A stretch of DNA of 64,000 bases from JAJRVM01 sp963700515 (GCA_963700515.1 CAVOXY010000050.1:144607-208606), one strand, 5' to 3'; counted from the first letter of the stretch, positions 28,660 to 39,753 are shown. Notes: a model not told the origin generated them from the sequence alone. Translations and numbers: made by a program.

Positions 28660-29619
28660 ATGTTACTGGGAGATCATCATGAAAAGGCACCCGCGGTTTC
28701 TCTTCCGTTTCATCGCCTGGCAGCCGTGTTGTGTCTGAGCTTGCTCGGATGGTCTGCGGCGCACGCCGCGGACGGTGACGCTACGACTGGTGATGTGACA
28801 GCCCCGGGTGCCACGCTCCAGCGACTTGCGGACACGTTTAAGTTCACCGAAGGGCCGGCCTGTGATGCCGAAGGAAACGTATTGTTCACCGATCAGCCGA
28901 ACGACCGCATTATGAAATGGTCTGTCGACGGGAAACTGTCGACCTTCATGCATCCGTGCGGTCGTTCCAACGGATTGTATTTTGACAAGGCCGGAAACCT
29001 CTGGGCCTGCGCTGATGAAAAGAACGAGTTGTGGTGCATCGGCAAGGATGGCTCCCCCCAGGTGGTCGTGAAGGATTACGAGGGCAAACTGATCAATGCT
29101 CCCAATGATTTATGGATCCGGCCCGACGGTGGAATTTACTTCACCGATCCTTTCTACAGCCGGGACTACTGGACCCGAGGTCCGATGGTGCAGAGTTGCC
29201 AGGGGGTTTATTTCGTGACGCCCGATCGCCAGCAGGTCGTACGCGTGATCGATGACCTTCAACAGCCGAACGGCATTATAGGGACTCCTGACGGAAAGCA
29301 ATTGTACGTCGCGGACATCAAAGGCAGAAAGACCTACGTCTACGAGATTCAGTCCGATGGATCACTGCAACACAAGAAGTTGTTTTGCGAAATGGGATCG
29401 GATGGGATGACGATCGACAACGAAGGGAATGTCTATTTGACTGGCGACGGAGTGACCGTCTTCAACTCGCAGGGCGAGAAGATCAAGCACATTCCGGTCG
29501 AAGCCCGCTGGACCGCCAACGTCTGTTTCGGCGGCAAAGACCAGAAGACGCTTTTCATTACCGCGTCCGAGTTCCTGTACGCGATCAAGATGCGCGTGCA
29601 GGGGGTGACCAACCCGTAG
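28660..29619 (+). CDS. SMP-30/gluconolactonase-family protein, secreted
   Basis: 319 residues with a signal peptide (hydrophobic run ending SAAHAAD, about residue 37). The six-bladed propeller shows the family metal and active-site motifs: FTEGPACDAEGNVLFTD (Glu ligand), RSNGLYFDKAGN, NAPNDLWIRPDG (Asn-Asp) and QPNGIIGTPDG. Hydrolyses sugar lactones in known members. An alternative ATG at 28679, with GGGAG six bases before it, begins MKRHPRFLF in another frame. That would be a better signal-peptide start if one base were missing near 28697-28705. Confidence 0.88.
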   Translation: MLLGDHHEKAPAVSLPFHRLAAVLCLSLLGWSAAHAADGDATTGDVTAPGATLQRLADTFKFTEGPACDAEGNVLFTDQPNDRIMKWSVDGKLSTFMHPCGRSNGLYFDKAGNLWACADEKNELWCIGKDGSPQVVVKDYEGKLINAPNDLWIRPDGGIYFTDPFYSRDYWTRGPMVQSCQGVYFVTPDRQQVVRVIDDLQQPNGIIGTPDGKQLYVADIKGRKTYVYEIQSDGSLQHKKLFCEMGSDGMTIDNEGNVYLTGDGVTVFNSQGEKIKHIPVEARWTANVCFGGKDQKTLFITASEFLYAIKMRVQGVTNP

Positions 29620-29656
29620 GCTTAGTGTAAATCACGGGGGAATTCGGGGAGACAGA

Positions 29657-31534
29657 ATGATGATTTGTAGTCTTGGTAGAATGCGCGGCCCGTTTCTGTT
29701 GGCCATGGTGGTTGGCTGGATGTGTCTGTCTGTCCAGGCCCGTGGCCAGGAACTGCGAACGTGGACCGACCTCACAGGTAAGTTTTCGATCAAAGCCAAG
29801 TTGATCGGGGTGGATGGTGGAAAGGTCAATTTAGAGCGTGAAGACGGGACGGCCATGCAGATTGACTTGAAGAAGTTGAGCAAGGCGGATCAGGAGTACA
29901 TTTCGAGTGCGGGTGACAGTCCGTTCCAGGAAGCGGAAAGTCCGTTCAAGCCGAGTGAAGGGACGATGGCGCGTGAAGCAGCGGGTGGTCCGAAGACGGT
30001 CGACGTGGACTGGTCGTCCGCGGACCTCATCGCTTTGACTGCGCCAAACGACACCTGGCAGCTCACGCCGCCTGAATTCCCCGCACTCGATTTCCGGCCC
30101 CGTAATATTGCGTTGCCGCCGAAAGCCAATTTCTTTGAAGGGATGAAGGGACTGGCGATCAACGTCCAGGCTCAAAAGGCCGTTGTCGGATATGGCATGG
30201 ATGAGCCTCGCCCGGACGGTACGACGCGCATCGTCGTGTGCGATCTGAAGACAGGTAAGACAACTGCCAAGGCGACTGCTCCCGGCCGAATGGCTCCCTT
30301 AGCGATTCACGACGACGGCCAACACATCCTGATGCGTCGTAACGAGTTCGGCTTTGGCAACCAGGATCGTCTGGAGATCTGGTCGGTACGTGGGTCCAGC
30401 GTCGCCAAGTCCTTGATCTGGACTCCTTACGATGATGCCAAGGGGGGAGATCGTGACGTGATGTGGGGAGAGTTCTTGGACGACCAGCAGCTGGCAACTT
30501 CCAGCCGCGGAGGAAAAGTGGCCATCTGGAACATCGCCGACGCGCAGCCGATCTGCTACTTTCAGCTGAGCGGTGGAGCTGTACCGGCGCTGAGTGTTGA
30601 TCGCAAGTGGATGGCTTTTTGCAGCGACAAGGCCGTCGGAGTATTTGACGTTGCTCAGCGTGAGGTCGTAGCCCTGACGTCGACGCCACATCCTCTGCAA
30701 TGGCCCTATGTGGCATTCAGTCCAACCGGCAAGCGAATTGGCTGCATCGCCTTCGATCATGTGCTGGTATGGGATGTCGCCACAGGTGAGCTGATCAGGG
30801 ACATCCCCTGTCCCGGCGTCAATATTCATGGTGCCATTGCCTACCCCGATGACTCCTATGTACTCGGAGCCAACAGCATTCTGATCGACATCGAAAGCCA
30901 GCTGAAGTTGTGGCAATACAGCGGCATGGAGCAGGTGAATTCGGTTGGCGGTTGGACTTTTGCGGGAGTGTCGGCGGGCGATAAGCCCGGCGCTCTTTTG
31001 GCGCTCAAAATCCCGCATGCAGCTGCTACCAAGCTGCTTCAGAAGGCGCTGCGCGAGCCAGACTTGTTTGTCTTTCGAGCCGGGACGGCCGTGCGACTGA
31101 ACGTCGATGGGATTGAACCTTCCCAGCGTGCTCGCGTGGCGGAGGCACTGGCCAATCGATTGACAGAGATGAAGTGCAGCGTGGTTGCCAACGGTACGAT
31201 TGACCTCGTGGCGTGGGTGGAGGGCCCCAAGGAGCGAGAAGTCAGCTTCACATTCTCGGGCGATTACAAAATGAAGGAATATGTGACTCGAGTGCGGTTC
31301 GTCTATCAGGGCCAGGCGGTGTGGGAAACGAGTAGCACGAACGTACCGGGCATGCTGATGCTCAAACAGGGCGAGAACGTGGAGGGCGCACTGCGCGAGA
31401 GGGAGAAACCGGGATACGAGTTCTTCAGCCGGGTTGAATTGCCCAAGTTCTTGCAGAAACCGGCGGACGGTCAGGGGCCAACTTCCCGCCAGACACTCGG
31501 AGCCTCTAAAGTCACGGTCAATGGGATCGAGTGA
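29657..31534 (+). CDS. SHD1-domain plus WD40-like secreted protein
   Basis: 625 residues. Signal peptide to about residue 31. Residues 33-80 match the SLA1 homology domain 1 (RTWTDLTGKFSIKAKLIGV and VNLEREDGTAMQIDL), a hallmark of planctomycete exported proteins. Residues 150-410 are WD40-like strands (VAIWNIADAQPICYFQLSG). The C-terminal 200 residues are an alpha/beta region of unknown type. It starts 37 bases after the SMP-30 gene and is probably in one transcript with it. Function unknown; binding or scaffolding is likely. The frame is intact. Confidence 0.82.
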   Translation: MMICSLGRMRGPFLLAMVVGWMCLSVQARGQELRTWTDLTGKFSIKAKLIGVDGGKVNLEREDGTAMQIDLKKLSKADQEYISSAGDSPFQEAESPFKPSEGTMAREAAGGPKTVDVDWSSADLIALTAPNDTWQLTPPEFPALDFRPRNIALPPKANFFEGMKGLAINVQAQKAVVGYGMDEPRPDGTTRIVVCDLKTGKTTAKATAPGRMAPLAIHDDGQHILMRRNEFGFGNQDRLEIWSVRGSSVAKSLIWTPYDDAKGGDRDVMWGEFLDDQQLATSSRGGKVAIWNIADAQPICYFQLSGGAVPALSVDRKWMAFCSDKAVGVFDVAQREVVALTSTPHPLQWPYVAFSPTGKRIGCIAFDHVLVWDVATGELIRDIPCPGVNIHGAIAYPDDSYVLGANSILIDIESQLKLWQYSGMEQVNSVGGWTFAGVSAGDKPGALLALKIPHAAATKLLQKALREPDLFVFRAGTAVRLNVDGIEPSQRARVAEALANRLTEMKCSVVANGTIDLVAWVEGPKEREVSFTFSGDYKMKEYVTRVRFVYQGQAVWETSSTNVPGMLMLKQGENVEGALREREKPGYEFFSRVELPKFLQKPADGQGPTSRQTLGASKVTVNGIE

Positions 31535-31995
31535 TGGTGTGGGGGATGCAAGGCGGCTCGGTCGAACGGCGATTGTCAACAACTGTCGACGTCCGGCAAG
31601 TCGGCGGAAGAAAATGCCGGGAATTCGTCGCGAGATAGCCCCTTTTCGATCTTGCCGGCTCACGAAGTGTGCCGTTAGAATCCCCCACCTCAAGTCTCAC
31701 CGCCGCTGCGTCCAGCCCGTGTGGGCCGCTGGCTATCGCTGGCGGAATCAGGCCGAGTGACGAAATGCGAAGAGACGGAGCCGCCGTCGCCTGACGCTCG
31801 TTCCAGGAACTGGGCCGTCGATCGGACGGCGCAGTTCGATGTCGGTGTTTCGTCCTTCGTCGCGGAGTGGGCGATGCACGGTTGGACCTCCTTCTCCAGC
31901 ACGCGGCGCTCCGCGGTCTCACGACTTGAGGCCAGACCACCAACCCATAAATTCGCAGAAGCTTGCCACAGATATTTGACGAACGGGGGTCAACA
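31535..31995. other. Intergenic region without a recognisable gene
   Basis: About 460 bases. A 70-codon minus-strand frame (31690-31902) is open but has no ribosome binding site or recognisable domain. No repeat or terminator is evident. Confidence 0.5.
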
Positions 31996-32794
31996 ATGCC
32001 TGCCTGGCTGCGGCGAACTTTCGAGCGGTTCCGGTTTGCCCATCGTGGATGGCGGTATCGGCTGCGTGTGGAACGCGCGGAGGTCGCTTTCTTGCTGCGC
32101 TACTACCCGCCGGACCTGACGGGGATCGACATCGGTGCTCACAGGGGAGCTTTCACATACTGGATGGCGCGGAAGACGTCACTGGGAGCACGCATCCTGG
32201 CGTTTGAGCCCTATGCCCGAGTACGCTGCCTATCTGCGACAGATTCGCGAGAATTGCTATCTGCCGCAGCTCGCGGTGGTTGAGAAAGCGCTGTCGAACC
32301 AAGCGGGTTTGCGCACTCTCTACCGGCCGCGCAACGACTATCATGGAATGACGTCGCTGATCGCCGGTCATCATTACAACGGCTACGACGAGCTGACTGT
32401 GGACACGACGACGCTCGATCAATACTTGGACGAGAGCGAGGACAGGCCGGTTGGTTTTATCAAGTGTGATGTCGAGGGGCACGAATTGGAAGTCCTTCGG
32501 GGCGGTGAGCGAATGCTGCGGGAAGACCAGCCGGTGTTGTTACTGGAATGTGAAGACCATCGAAATGGCGGTGGGCAGTTGGAGCGTGTGACATCGTATC
32601 TGAGCCAGCTCGGTTACCATGGTTTCAGGCTTTTTCCACATGGCACGTGGCCTTTGGAGGAGTGTCGGGACGAAATGAGCCGACTTCGCCTGGGCATCGA
32701 CGGCTGGCGGAATTTCGGGTTCCTGCCAGAGGCTCTGGCGGCCAGCGAGGCGGGGAGTTGTGCCCGAGAGTCGCGGTGGGCTCGGGCCGCTTGA
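31996..32794 (+). CDS. FkbM-family methyltransferase, frameshifted
   Basis: The ATG at 31996 opens MPAWLRRTFERFRF; the SAM-binding motif GIDIGAHRGAFTYWM follows at about residue 38. The frame changes at about 32211-32213 (one extra T between 'ILAFEP' and 'MPEYAAYLRQI') and continues with the FkbM features GFIKCDVEGHELEVLRG and LLLECEDH. Restored length is about 265, usual for the family. Transfers a methyl group from SAM, often to sugar hydroxyls in surface glycans; acceptor unknown. Confidence 0.88.
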
Positions 32795-32902
32795 CCGATC
32801 GAGTTGGCACGCCGCGTTTTTGGTACAATCCAACGTGCGGCATTCGATTCCGCTGGCGACCCGTTAGGGAACGTCGATCACGCTCTGACATCGGAGAGTC
32901 TC

Positions 32903-33652
32903 ATGCCAACTGCTCTTATTCCCGCCACGTGGCAGATTCCGGAGAAGATCCGCAACCGGCTAGGAAATAATGTGGGCCGGCAACGAGCCATGTTTTACGA
33001 CGGGCATCTGTTGATTGTGCTGCACGCTCCCCCCAAGACGGATGACGTGCAGCGGCAAGGACGCTTCTTCTGGCGCAATCCGCAGGGCGAATGGATTTCC
33101 AAGGACCTGGGAGTTGGTATTCGGGCGCTGGCCAGGCACATTGAGGAATATGAGGAGATCGTAGCCCGCCTGGATCGCGAAGAGGAACAAGCGACAACGG
33201 CAGACAAGTACTTTCAGGTACTGGAGAAACTCGCGCCGGTTTTTCGCTCCGCGCGCAATCTCCATCATGTCCTGCAGGAGGCCAGAAAAGCCTGTCCCGA
33301 TGATCCTGAGATCATTAATATGCGGGATCGGGCTTATACGATCGAACGCAATGCCGAGTTGCTGTACGGAGAAACGAAGAACGCTCTGGATTTTGCGGTC
33401 GTGAAACGTGCCGAGGAACAGGCTCAAGCCAGCCGTCACATGGTGGTCACTTCGCATCGCCTGAATATGCTCGTAGCTTTCTTCTTTCCGATTGCGACTT
33501 TGACAGCCATCTTTGGGGTGAACCTCGAGCACGGTCTTGAGCACGAGTACTCTCCCTACCTGTTCTTGGGAACGATTGGCGTCGGACTACTGCTGGGATT
33601 ACTGCTGGCCGCTTTCGTCGGACGGCGACACCGTGTGGGCCGCCATCCGTAA
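32903..33652 (+). CDS. CorA-like two-helix membrane protein with GVN in place of GMN
   Basis: 249 residues from the ATG at 32903, with GGAGAG before it. Residues 1-170 are hydrophilic, ending in a long helix (MRDRAYTIERNAELLYGE). Two membrane segments follow at about 192-212 and 222-243. The junction 'LVAFFFPIATLTAIFGVNLEHG' is laid out like the CorA pore helix and its GMN signature, but has GVN. The N-terminal domain is shorter than in CorA (about 316 residues). It may be a divergent Mg2+/metal channel or a relative with another role. Confidence 0.65.
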   Translation: MPTALIPATWQIPEKIRNRLGNNVGRQRAMFYDGHLLIVLHAPPKTDDVQRQGRFFWRNPQGEWISKDLGVGIRALARHIEEYEEIVARLDREEEQATTADKYFQVLEKLAPVFRSARNLHHVLQEARKACPDDPEIINMRDRAYTIERNAELLYGETKNALDFAVVKRAEEQAQASRHMVVTSHRLNMLVAFFFPIATLTAIFGVNLEHGLEHEYSPYLFLGTIGVGLLLGLLLAAFVGRRHRVGRHP

Positions 33653-33914
33653 TGGTCACCATCAACGGGGCGGTAGTCCGGGGCCCCATCAACCCGCTGT
33701 TCGCCCCTCGCCACCGCTGACGCTCGAATCGCACCGCGGTTGATGGTTCGCGAATCGCGTTTCCATATTCAACATGGCAGCGATCGGTTTGCTCGGCGCG
33801 TGGTCAGGTGCGAGGTCACGCACTTCATCAGGGGCTCACCGCGAGCGGGAGTGACGCAAAGGAAGCCCTCGTAGAAGGCGCGCACGGCATTCTCCTGGCC
33901 GAGGGACCGATCTC

Positions 33915-36132
33915 CTACGGAGTATCGACTGGCTTGCCTTCGGCACTCTGGTGTTGGCTCCTGGCGCTGCGGGGCATTGTCTCGATTTGCCGGGTGATGA
34001 GATGCTGGACAGTTCTAACCAGGGTCCGGCGTAGTTCGAACACCACACAGGAGCGGCCGAGCAATGTGTAGGGACTGCCACCCGCACAGCGGCGCGGCAA
34101 AGGTCCGGTGCACGCCGTGTCCGCAATCGCGCGCCAATATTGTCGTTTGGCGACTTCAGGTAGTCGCACGCGGACTTCGCCATCCTCGGCGCTGAAGAAG
34201 ATCAGCAGCGAGGTGCCGGAAATGGGTTGTCCTCGCAGGTCGACTTCTTCTATCTGGCCGTTCAAACAGACACCCAGCACGCGAGCACGGGCCATGCTCC
34301 AATCTGCGGGCGTCATCGCTTTTCCATGTCGGGTGAACCAGACGATGTCTTTGGCCGAGTCGCCACAGATCGGACGCCCTTGAAAGAATTGCCGGCGTCG
34401 CAGTACGGGGTGTGTGGCACGCAGGCGTGTCATTTGCGACACGAATTGTATCAACTGCTGCTGCCAGTCCTGCAGTTCCCAATCGATCCAGCTGAGTTCG
34501 TTATCTTGACAATAGGTATTGTTATTTCCCTGTTGCGAGTGACCCAGTTCATCGCCGCCGCGAATCATCGGTACCCCCTGCGAGAGCATCAATGTGGCGA
34601 TGAAATTGCGGAGCTGTCGCCGCCGCAACTGCAGGATCGCAGGATTGTCCGTTTCTCCCTCCACTCCGTAATTCCCGCTCAGATTATGGGAGTCGCCATC
34701 CCGGTTCTGGTCACCGTTTGCGGCGTTGTGTTTGTCGTTATAGCTGACCAGGTCGCGCAAGCAGAATCCGTCATGGGAAGTGATGAAGTTGATAGAAGCG
34801 TAAGGTTTGCGGCCGCTATGTTCGTACAGATCGCTGCTGCCACAGAGTCGGGTGGCAAATTCGGATACGGCGTCGCCATCGCCGCGCCAGAAGCGGCGGA
34901 CGGTGTCTCGATACTTTCCGTTCCATTCGGTCCACAGGATCGGAAAATTTCCGACCTGGTAGCCCCCTTCACCGAGATCCCACGGTTCCGCAATCAGCTT
35001 CACCTGCGACAGAATGGGATCCTGGTGGATAATGTCAAAGAATGCGCCCAGTCGATCGACCGCATGAAGTTCGCGAGCCAGCGTGCTGGCCAGGTCGAAA
35101 CGAAAACCATCCACGTGCATGTCGGTTACCCAGTACCGGAGGCTATCCATGATCAGTTGCAGCACGTGCGGGCAGAGCATATTGAGCGTATTGCCACAGC
35201 CGGTGAAATCGTTGTAGTAGCGACGTTGATCGTGCACCAGGCGATAGTAGGATGCGTTGTCAATACCGCGTAGCGACAGGGTGGGGCCCAACTGATTGCC
35301 TTCACCCGTGTGGTTGTATACCACATCCAGGATGCACTTCGAGACCGGCGCGATGCAAGCGTCGCACCATCTGTTTGAACTCGCGCACCGCCCGGCGAGG
35401 CGAGGCGGCGTAACGGGTGTCCGGGGCAAAGTACGAGAGTGTGTTGTAGCCCCAGAAGTTCGTCAGCCCGCGTTGGACGAGGTGGCGATCATCGACGTGG
35501 TGATGGACCGGCAGGAGCTCGATGGCCGTGACTCCCAGCTTGCGGAAGTGGCGGATCATCGGGCGCGAGGCCAGGCCGGCGTAGGTGCCACGCAAGTGTG
35601 GCGGGATGTCGGGATGCTGCCACGTCAGGCCGCGCACATGGGCCTCGTAAATGACCGTTTTGTGCCAAGGGGTGCGGGGTGGTCGATCGCGATACCAGCG
35701 ATGACGAGGGTCGCTGACGACAGCCAGGGCTGCGTACTCCGCGTTGTCGCGGCTGTCGAGCGACAGGTCTTGCTGCGGGTCCCCAATGCGATATCCGAAC
35801 ATGGCATCCGACCACCTCACATCCCGTCCGATCAACTTGGCGTACGGATCGACCAGAACCTTGTTCGGATTGAAGCGGTGGCCATGGGCCGGATCATAGG
35901 GACCGTGCACGCGGTACCCGTACAGCTGGCCCAGTCGCACGTCGGGCAAATAACAGTGCCAGACCAGGTCTGTCTGTTCGCGCAGCGGAATACAATCGGT
36001 TTCGAATTTCGTGACCCGATCGAACAAACAGAGCTCGACACGGGAGGCATGGGCGGAAAACAAGGCGAAGTTCACACCTCGCCCATCCCAGGTGGCTCCC
36101 AGCGGATAAGGTCGACCGGGCCAAACCTTCAT
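33915..36132 (-). CDS. glgX: Glycogen debranching enzyme GlgX (isoamylase-type), frameshifted
   Basis: The ATG at 36132 begins an N-terminal CBM48 domain ('PLGATWDGRGVNFALFSAHA'). The GH13 barrel starts with 'YEAHVRGLT'. One extra base at about 35334 splits the gene: FKQMVRRLHRAGLEV should continue as ILDVVYNHTGEGN. The catalytic residues are present: Asp in DGFRFDLAS, Glu in IAEPWD and His-Asp in TSHDGF. Restored length is about 738, slightly longer than usual because of a C-terminal tail. Cleaves alpha-1,6 branches of glycogen in the cytoplasm. Confidence 0.93.
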
Positions 36133-36488
36133 GACTTCACCAGCCTGACGTTACTGGACAAAAATGTTCCTTTATCCGCCGCGTGGGGCGGTAATTGCGG
36201 CACGTTCCATCCGGGGATATGCCGGGGTCCGTTCTCTCTGGTGTGAATCTTAGTGGGTCAGCTCCGGAAAGAGAAGATTCGGTTCCAGCATCGTCTGGAC
36301 AAGATTGTGGAACCAGCTAGAGTTTGCGGAAGCGTCTTCGTCTGTTGCCAACGGCTATGCACGAGCGACATGAAAGCTGAACTCAGACACAGCTGAATTC
36401 AGACGCGGTGGACCAGGCCGGTTCATCGGAGCAGACACGCGGCGGATCGGATTTCGCTCCCGCGCAGATGGAAAGGGGGCACGAAGTG
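36133..36488. other. Divergent intergenic region between glgX and the antiporter gene
   Basis: About 355 bases without a credible gene; no clear promoter, operator or hairpin identified. Confidence 0.45.
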
Positions 36489-38321
36489 ATGCGGCGAGGA
36501 GGCCGGATCAGGGACATAGCCAGCGGTCGTATGCTGATACTTACACGGCGAACCATGATGGTACCTCTTCTCACGACGAATTCCCGCTGTGCCGATCGCG
36601 TCAGATTGTTCGGTTTGACGGCGCTGATTCTCTGTCTGGCGGCGTTGATGGGAGCCACTTCGCCGCCGGAAACCGCAGCGAGTGGTTTGTGGGGGACGAT
36701 CCGTGCGGCGCTGCAGACGAACTCTCTGATTCTCTGCTTTCTGATCATTGCGTGTGGTATGGGATTGGGATCACTCCGCATCGCCGGCATGTCGTTGGGC
36801 ACGAGCGGTGTGTTGTTTGCGGGACTTGTGTTTGGACATCTCGGCCAACAGCAGGATTGGCGGATGCCGGACGGAATCGGAGAGTTGGGTTTGGTGCTGT
36901 TTGTGTACGCGGTTGGGTTGGGAGCTGGACCGACATTTTTTCGAGCATTTCGCGATCAGGGTCGGCAGCTCGCCTTCCTGGGCATTGCCACGGTGATTGT
37001 GGGAGCGCTCACAACGTGGCTGTTAACCTTGTTGCTGGATGTGCCCGGGGAACTTGCCACGGGTCTTTTCGCCGGCTCGATGACCAGCACGCCCGCCTTG
37101 GCAGCGGGTGTGGAGGCAGCTCAGTCGGCGGGCCAGGAGGGCTTGGCCGTGTCCATTGGCTACGGCATGGCCTACCCGGTTGGCGTTGTTGGCGTCGTTG
37201 TGTTTGTACAGTTTCTTCCCCGGTTGTTGCGCATTAACATGGCCATGCTGGGGGACGATCTGCAGCGGCGATTGGACGCCGAGAATCGGATCGACCGGTT
37301 TCTGATTCGGATTTCGAACCCGGCGGTTTTCGGCAAGAGTCTGCACGATCTCCGGCTGTTGGAGCAGGTGAGCGGTCAGATCACCCGTGTGCTGCACGGC
37401 GATCAGCTGGTCCCCATCCGTCCCGATCACGTATTCGAAGAGGGCCAGGTGGTTCTCTTGGTAACGGATACGAATACGGCCGAGATAATGACGATGATTT
37501 TGGGGGAGGCCAGTGATGTGCAAGTCGTCATCAACGCGGATCGAGACCGAGCGATCGTGGTTGTCACCAGTCCGCGCCTGGTGAACAGGCCGTTGAGAGA
37601 CCTGCATTTGCGGTCCAAATACGGAGTGACGGTGGCACGCATCGAACGCTACGGCGTGGACTTCGTGCCCAATGCCAGCACCGCCTTCGCCATGGCCGAT
37701 CGAGTGACCGTAGTGGGGGAGCCAGAAGGACTGAAGGCTTTCGAGCAGGCGGCTGGTCATCGCATGCGTCGCGTCCATGAGACGGACCTGATGTCGCTCG
37801 GTTTTGGTTTGGTGGTAGGAATACTCATCGGCATGATTCCGATTCCCGTGCCGGGGCTGGGCGAGTTTTCACTGGGGCTCTCTGGTGGTCCCTTATTGGC
37901 CGGCCTGCTGTTTGCCCATTTCGGGCGATTCATGGGGATCGTGGGGCATATGCCGATTGCCGCCCGGATGCTCACCCAGTCCATCGGCCTGGCTTTCTTT
38001 ATGGCTTCCGCCGGCTACCAGGCAGGGGGAAAGTTCGTATCGATGGTCGAGACGTATGGGGCCACGCCCTTTGTGATAAGCGTGGTGGTGACCGTCGTCG
38101 CGTTGGCAGTCGGCTTCTGCCTTGCCCGCTATGCACTGCGCATGGACGTGATGCAATCGTTGGGCGGAATGTGTGGGGCGATGACTTCCACCGCCGGGAT
38201 CGGAGCGGTGGCGAGCAAAACAGACTGCGACGTGCCGGTCATCAGCTATGCCGCCGCGTACCCCGCCGCATTGGTCATGATGACGATTGGCGCCCAGATG
38301 ATGATTCGCCTCCTGGGATAG
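36489..38321 (+). CDS. AAE-family (aspartate:alanine exchanger type) membrane transporter with two TrkA-C domains
   Basis: About 610 residues from the ATG at 36489, which has AAGGGGG nine bases upstream; later ATGs at 36555/36558 are possible. Five or so membrane helices ('ALILCLAALMGATS' onward, with 'GLGAGPTFFRAF' and SMTSTPALAAG) come first. A cytoplasmic part with two RCK-C/TrkA-C domains follows (about 270-430). A second membrane half has SAGYQAGGKF and a matching MTSTAGIGAV. The paired SMTSTPAL/AMTSTAGI motifs are typical of AspT/YidE/YbjL proteins. Substrate unknown; probably an acid or peptide exchanger in the inner membrane. The frame is intact. Confidence 0.88.
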   Translation: MRRGGRIRDIASGRMLILTRRTMMVPLLTTNSRCADRVRLFGLTALILCLAALMGATSPPETAASGLWGTIRAALQTNSLILCFLIIACGMGLGSLRIAGMSLGTSGVLFAGLVFGHLGQQQDWRMPDGIGELGLVLFVYAVGLGAGPTFFRAFRDQGRQLAFLGIATVIVGALTTWLLTLLLDVPGELATGLFAGSMTSTPALAAGVEAAQSAGQEGLAVSIGYGMAYPVGVVGVVVFVQFLPRLLRINMAMLGDDLQRRLDAENRIDRFLIRISNPAVFGKSLHDLRLLEQVSGQITRVLHGDQLVPIRPDHVFEEGQVVLLVTDTNTAEIMTMILGEASDVQVVINADRDRAIVVVTSPRLVNRPLRDLHLRSKYGVTVARIERYGVDFVPNASTAFAMADRVTVVGEPEGLKAFEQAAGHRMRRVHETDLMSLGFGLVVGILIGMIPIPVPGLGEFSLGLSGGPLLAGLLFAHFGRFMGIVGHMPIAARMLTQSIGLAFFMASAGYQAGGKFVSMVETYGATPFVISVVVTVVALAVGFCLARYALRMDVMQSLGGMCGAMTSTAGIGAVASKTDCDVPVISYAAAYPAALVMMTIGAQMMIRLLG

Positions 38322-38669
38322 AGTCGCAGCGTCTAACGAGTGCGATGTTCTGGCTGTGGCATCCTGCCGCAGCAGTTGCGGCGCTCGCGCCGCCGCCGCG
38401 TTTGGCTGCGGCCGCAGTGGTGTTCAGGAAAGATGTCAATTGAATTCTACGGGGGGACCTGCAACAATCAGGGGATGTGACGTGGCAGGCCTGCCGGGTG
38501 AAATCACGGCAGGCTCGTTAGTTCTGGAAGAGGTCCTGGCGTCTTGCCGGTGGATTCGCGAGATCTGCGCGGAGAATCGCCATGGTTCGAGAGCAAGTCG
38601 CTGATGGCTACCACGTTGCCAGGAGACGATTCACAGACGATTCACTCGAATTCGGTGCGGGAGTCGATC
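38322..38669. other. Intergenic region without a recognisable gene
   Basis: About 350 GC-rich bases between genes of the same direction. No hairpin, repeat or open frame worth calling. Confidence 0.45.
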
Positions 38670-39753
38670 ATGAAGAGACGTGCTTTTTTACAGGCAGTGG
38701 CAGCGGGGGCCGGAGTTGTCTCGCAGAGTGTCTACGAGCCTCCACGCGGCAGCCCAGGAGATTGTAGACAAAGTGGCCGGCATGCCACGGCGCGTGCTGG
38801 GGCGTACCGGTGTGAACGTTTCGATTGTCGGGTACCCCGGTTTCGCTTTGCGTGAAGACCATGCTGATGCGCAGGTCTATACCGCGTCGATTCGCCACGC
38901 ACTCGAGAACGGAGTGAACTACTTCGACGTCGCCCCCGCTTACGCCGACACCAAATGTGAAGCTCGCATGGGGGAAGCCTTCGCGGCGATCAGCGAATTC
39001 CGGCGTGACGACATCTTTCTGGCCTGCAAAACGAACAAACGCACCAAGGATGACGCGCGCAAGGAATTGGAGAATTCGCTCAGGTTGCTCAAGACCGAGT
39101 ACTTTGATCTGTACCAGCTGCACTGCCTCATCGATCCCGAGAAAGATGTGGAGGCGGCATTCGCTCCCGGGGGGGCCATGGAAGTGTTTCTCAAAGCGAA
39201 GGAAGAAGGGAAGGTCCGCCATCTGGGGTTTTCGGCGCACACGACCGCAGCGGCGCTCGCTGCGATGCAGAAATATCCGTTTGATACGGTCATGTTTCCG
39301 ATCAACTTCGTGGAGTTGTTCCGGTTCGGTTTTGGCAAGAAGGTGCTGGATCTGGCCCAACAGCAGGGAGCGGCCGTGGTGGCGATCAAGCCTCTGTCGG
39401 CGGGAGACTGGCCGGACAGCCTGAAGGGAGAGAACAGCAAGAATCGGCCTCGGCAGTGGTGGTACAAAACTCTGGAGAAGCAGGACGAAATCAACCTGGC
39501 CATGCGATTCACCCTGTCGCAGCCAGCCGTCGTCGTGGGAGTGCCGCCAGCCTGGCTGGACTTGGCCGAGAAAGCTGTCGAGGCGGGGAAGAACTATCGG
39601 TCTGTTTCCGCCGAGGATAACGCGAAACTGCGCACGATGGCTGACGAAGCGGGCTGCGTGTTTCAGGCTGGCGAACGGGTGGCGCGACGCGATTGGCCGC
39701 ATCCGCACGAATTCCAGGGGCCTCACGAACAGTGCCCTGGCGCGATGGGCTGA
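38670..39753 (+). CDS. Aldo/keto reductase with Tat signal, frameshifted in the signal region
   Basis: The ATG at 38670 has GGGAG before it and begins MKRRAFLQAVAAGAGVVSQS, a Tat-type signal. At about 38725-38735 the frame changes, and the mature protein continues as STSLHAAAQEIVDKV and VLGRTGVNVSIVGYPGFAL. Catalytic tetrad candidates are Asp and Tyr in YFDVAPAYAD, Lys in CKTNKRT and His in LYQLHCL. Restored length is about 360. Expected to reduce or oxidise sugars or aldehydes with NADPH in the periplasm; the exported form is common in planctomycetes. Ends just before a duplicated hairpin element. Confidence 0.87.

Noticed and set aside
31690..31902. 70-codon minus-strand frame as a small gene
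   Set aside because: No ribosome binding site, low-complexity Ser/Arg-rich ends and no recognisable fold.
34227..35273. 348-codon plus-strand frame opposite glgX
   Set aside because: Antisense to the catalytic domain of GlgX; no domain or ribosome binding site.
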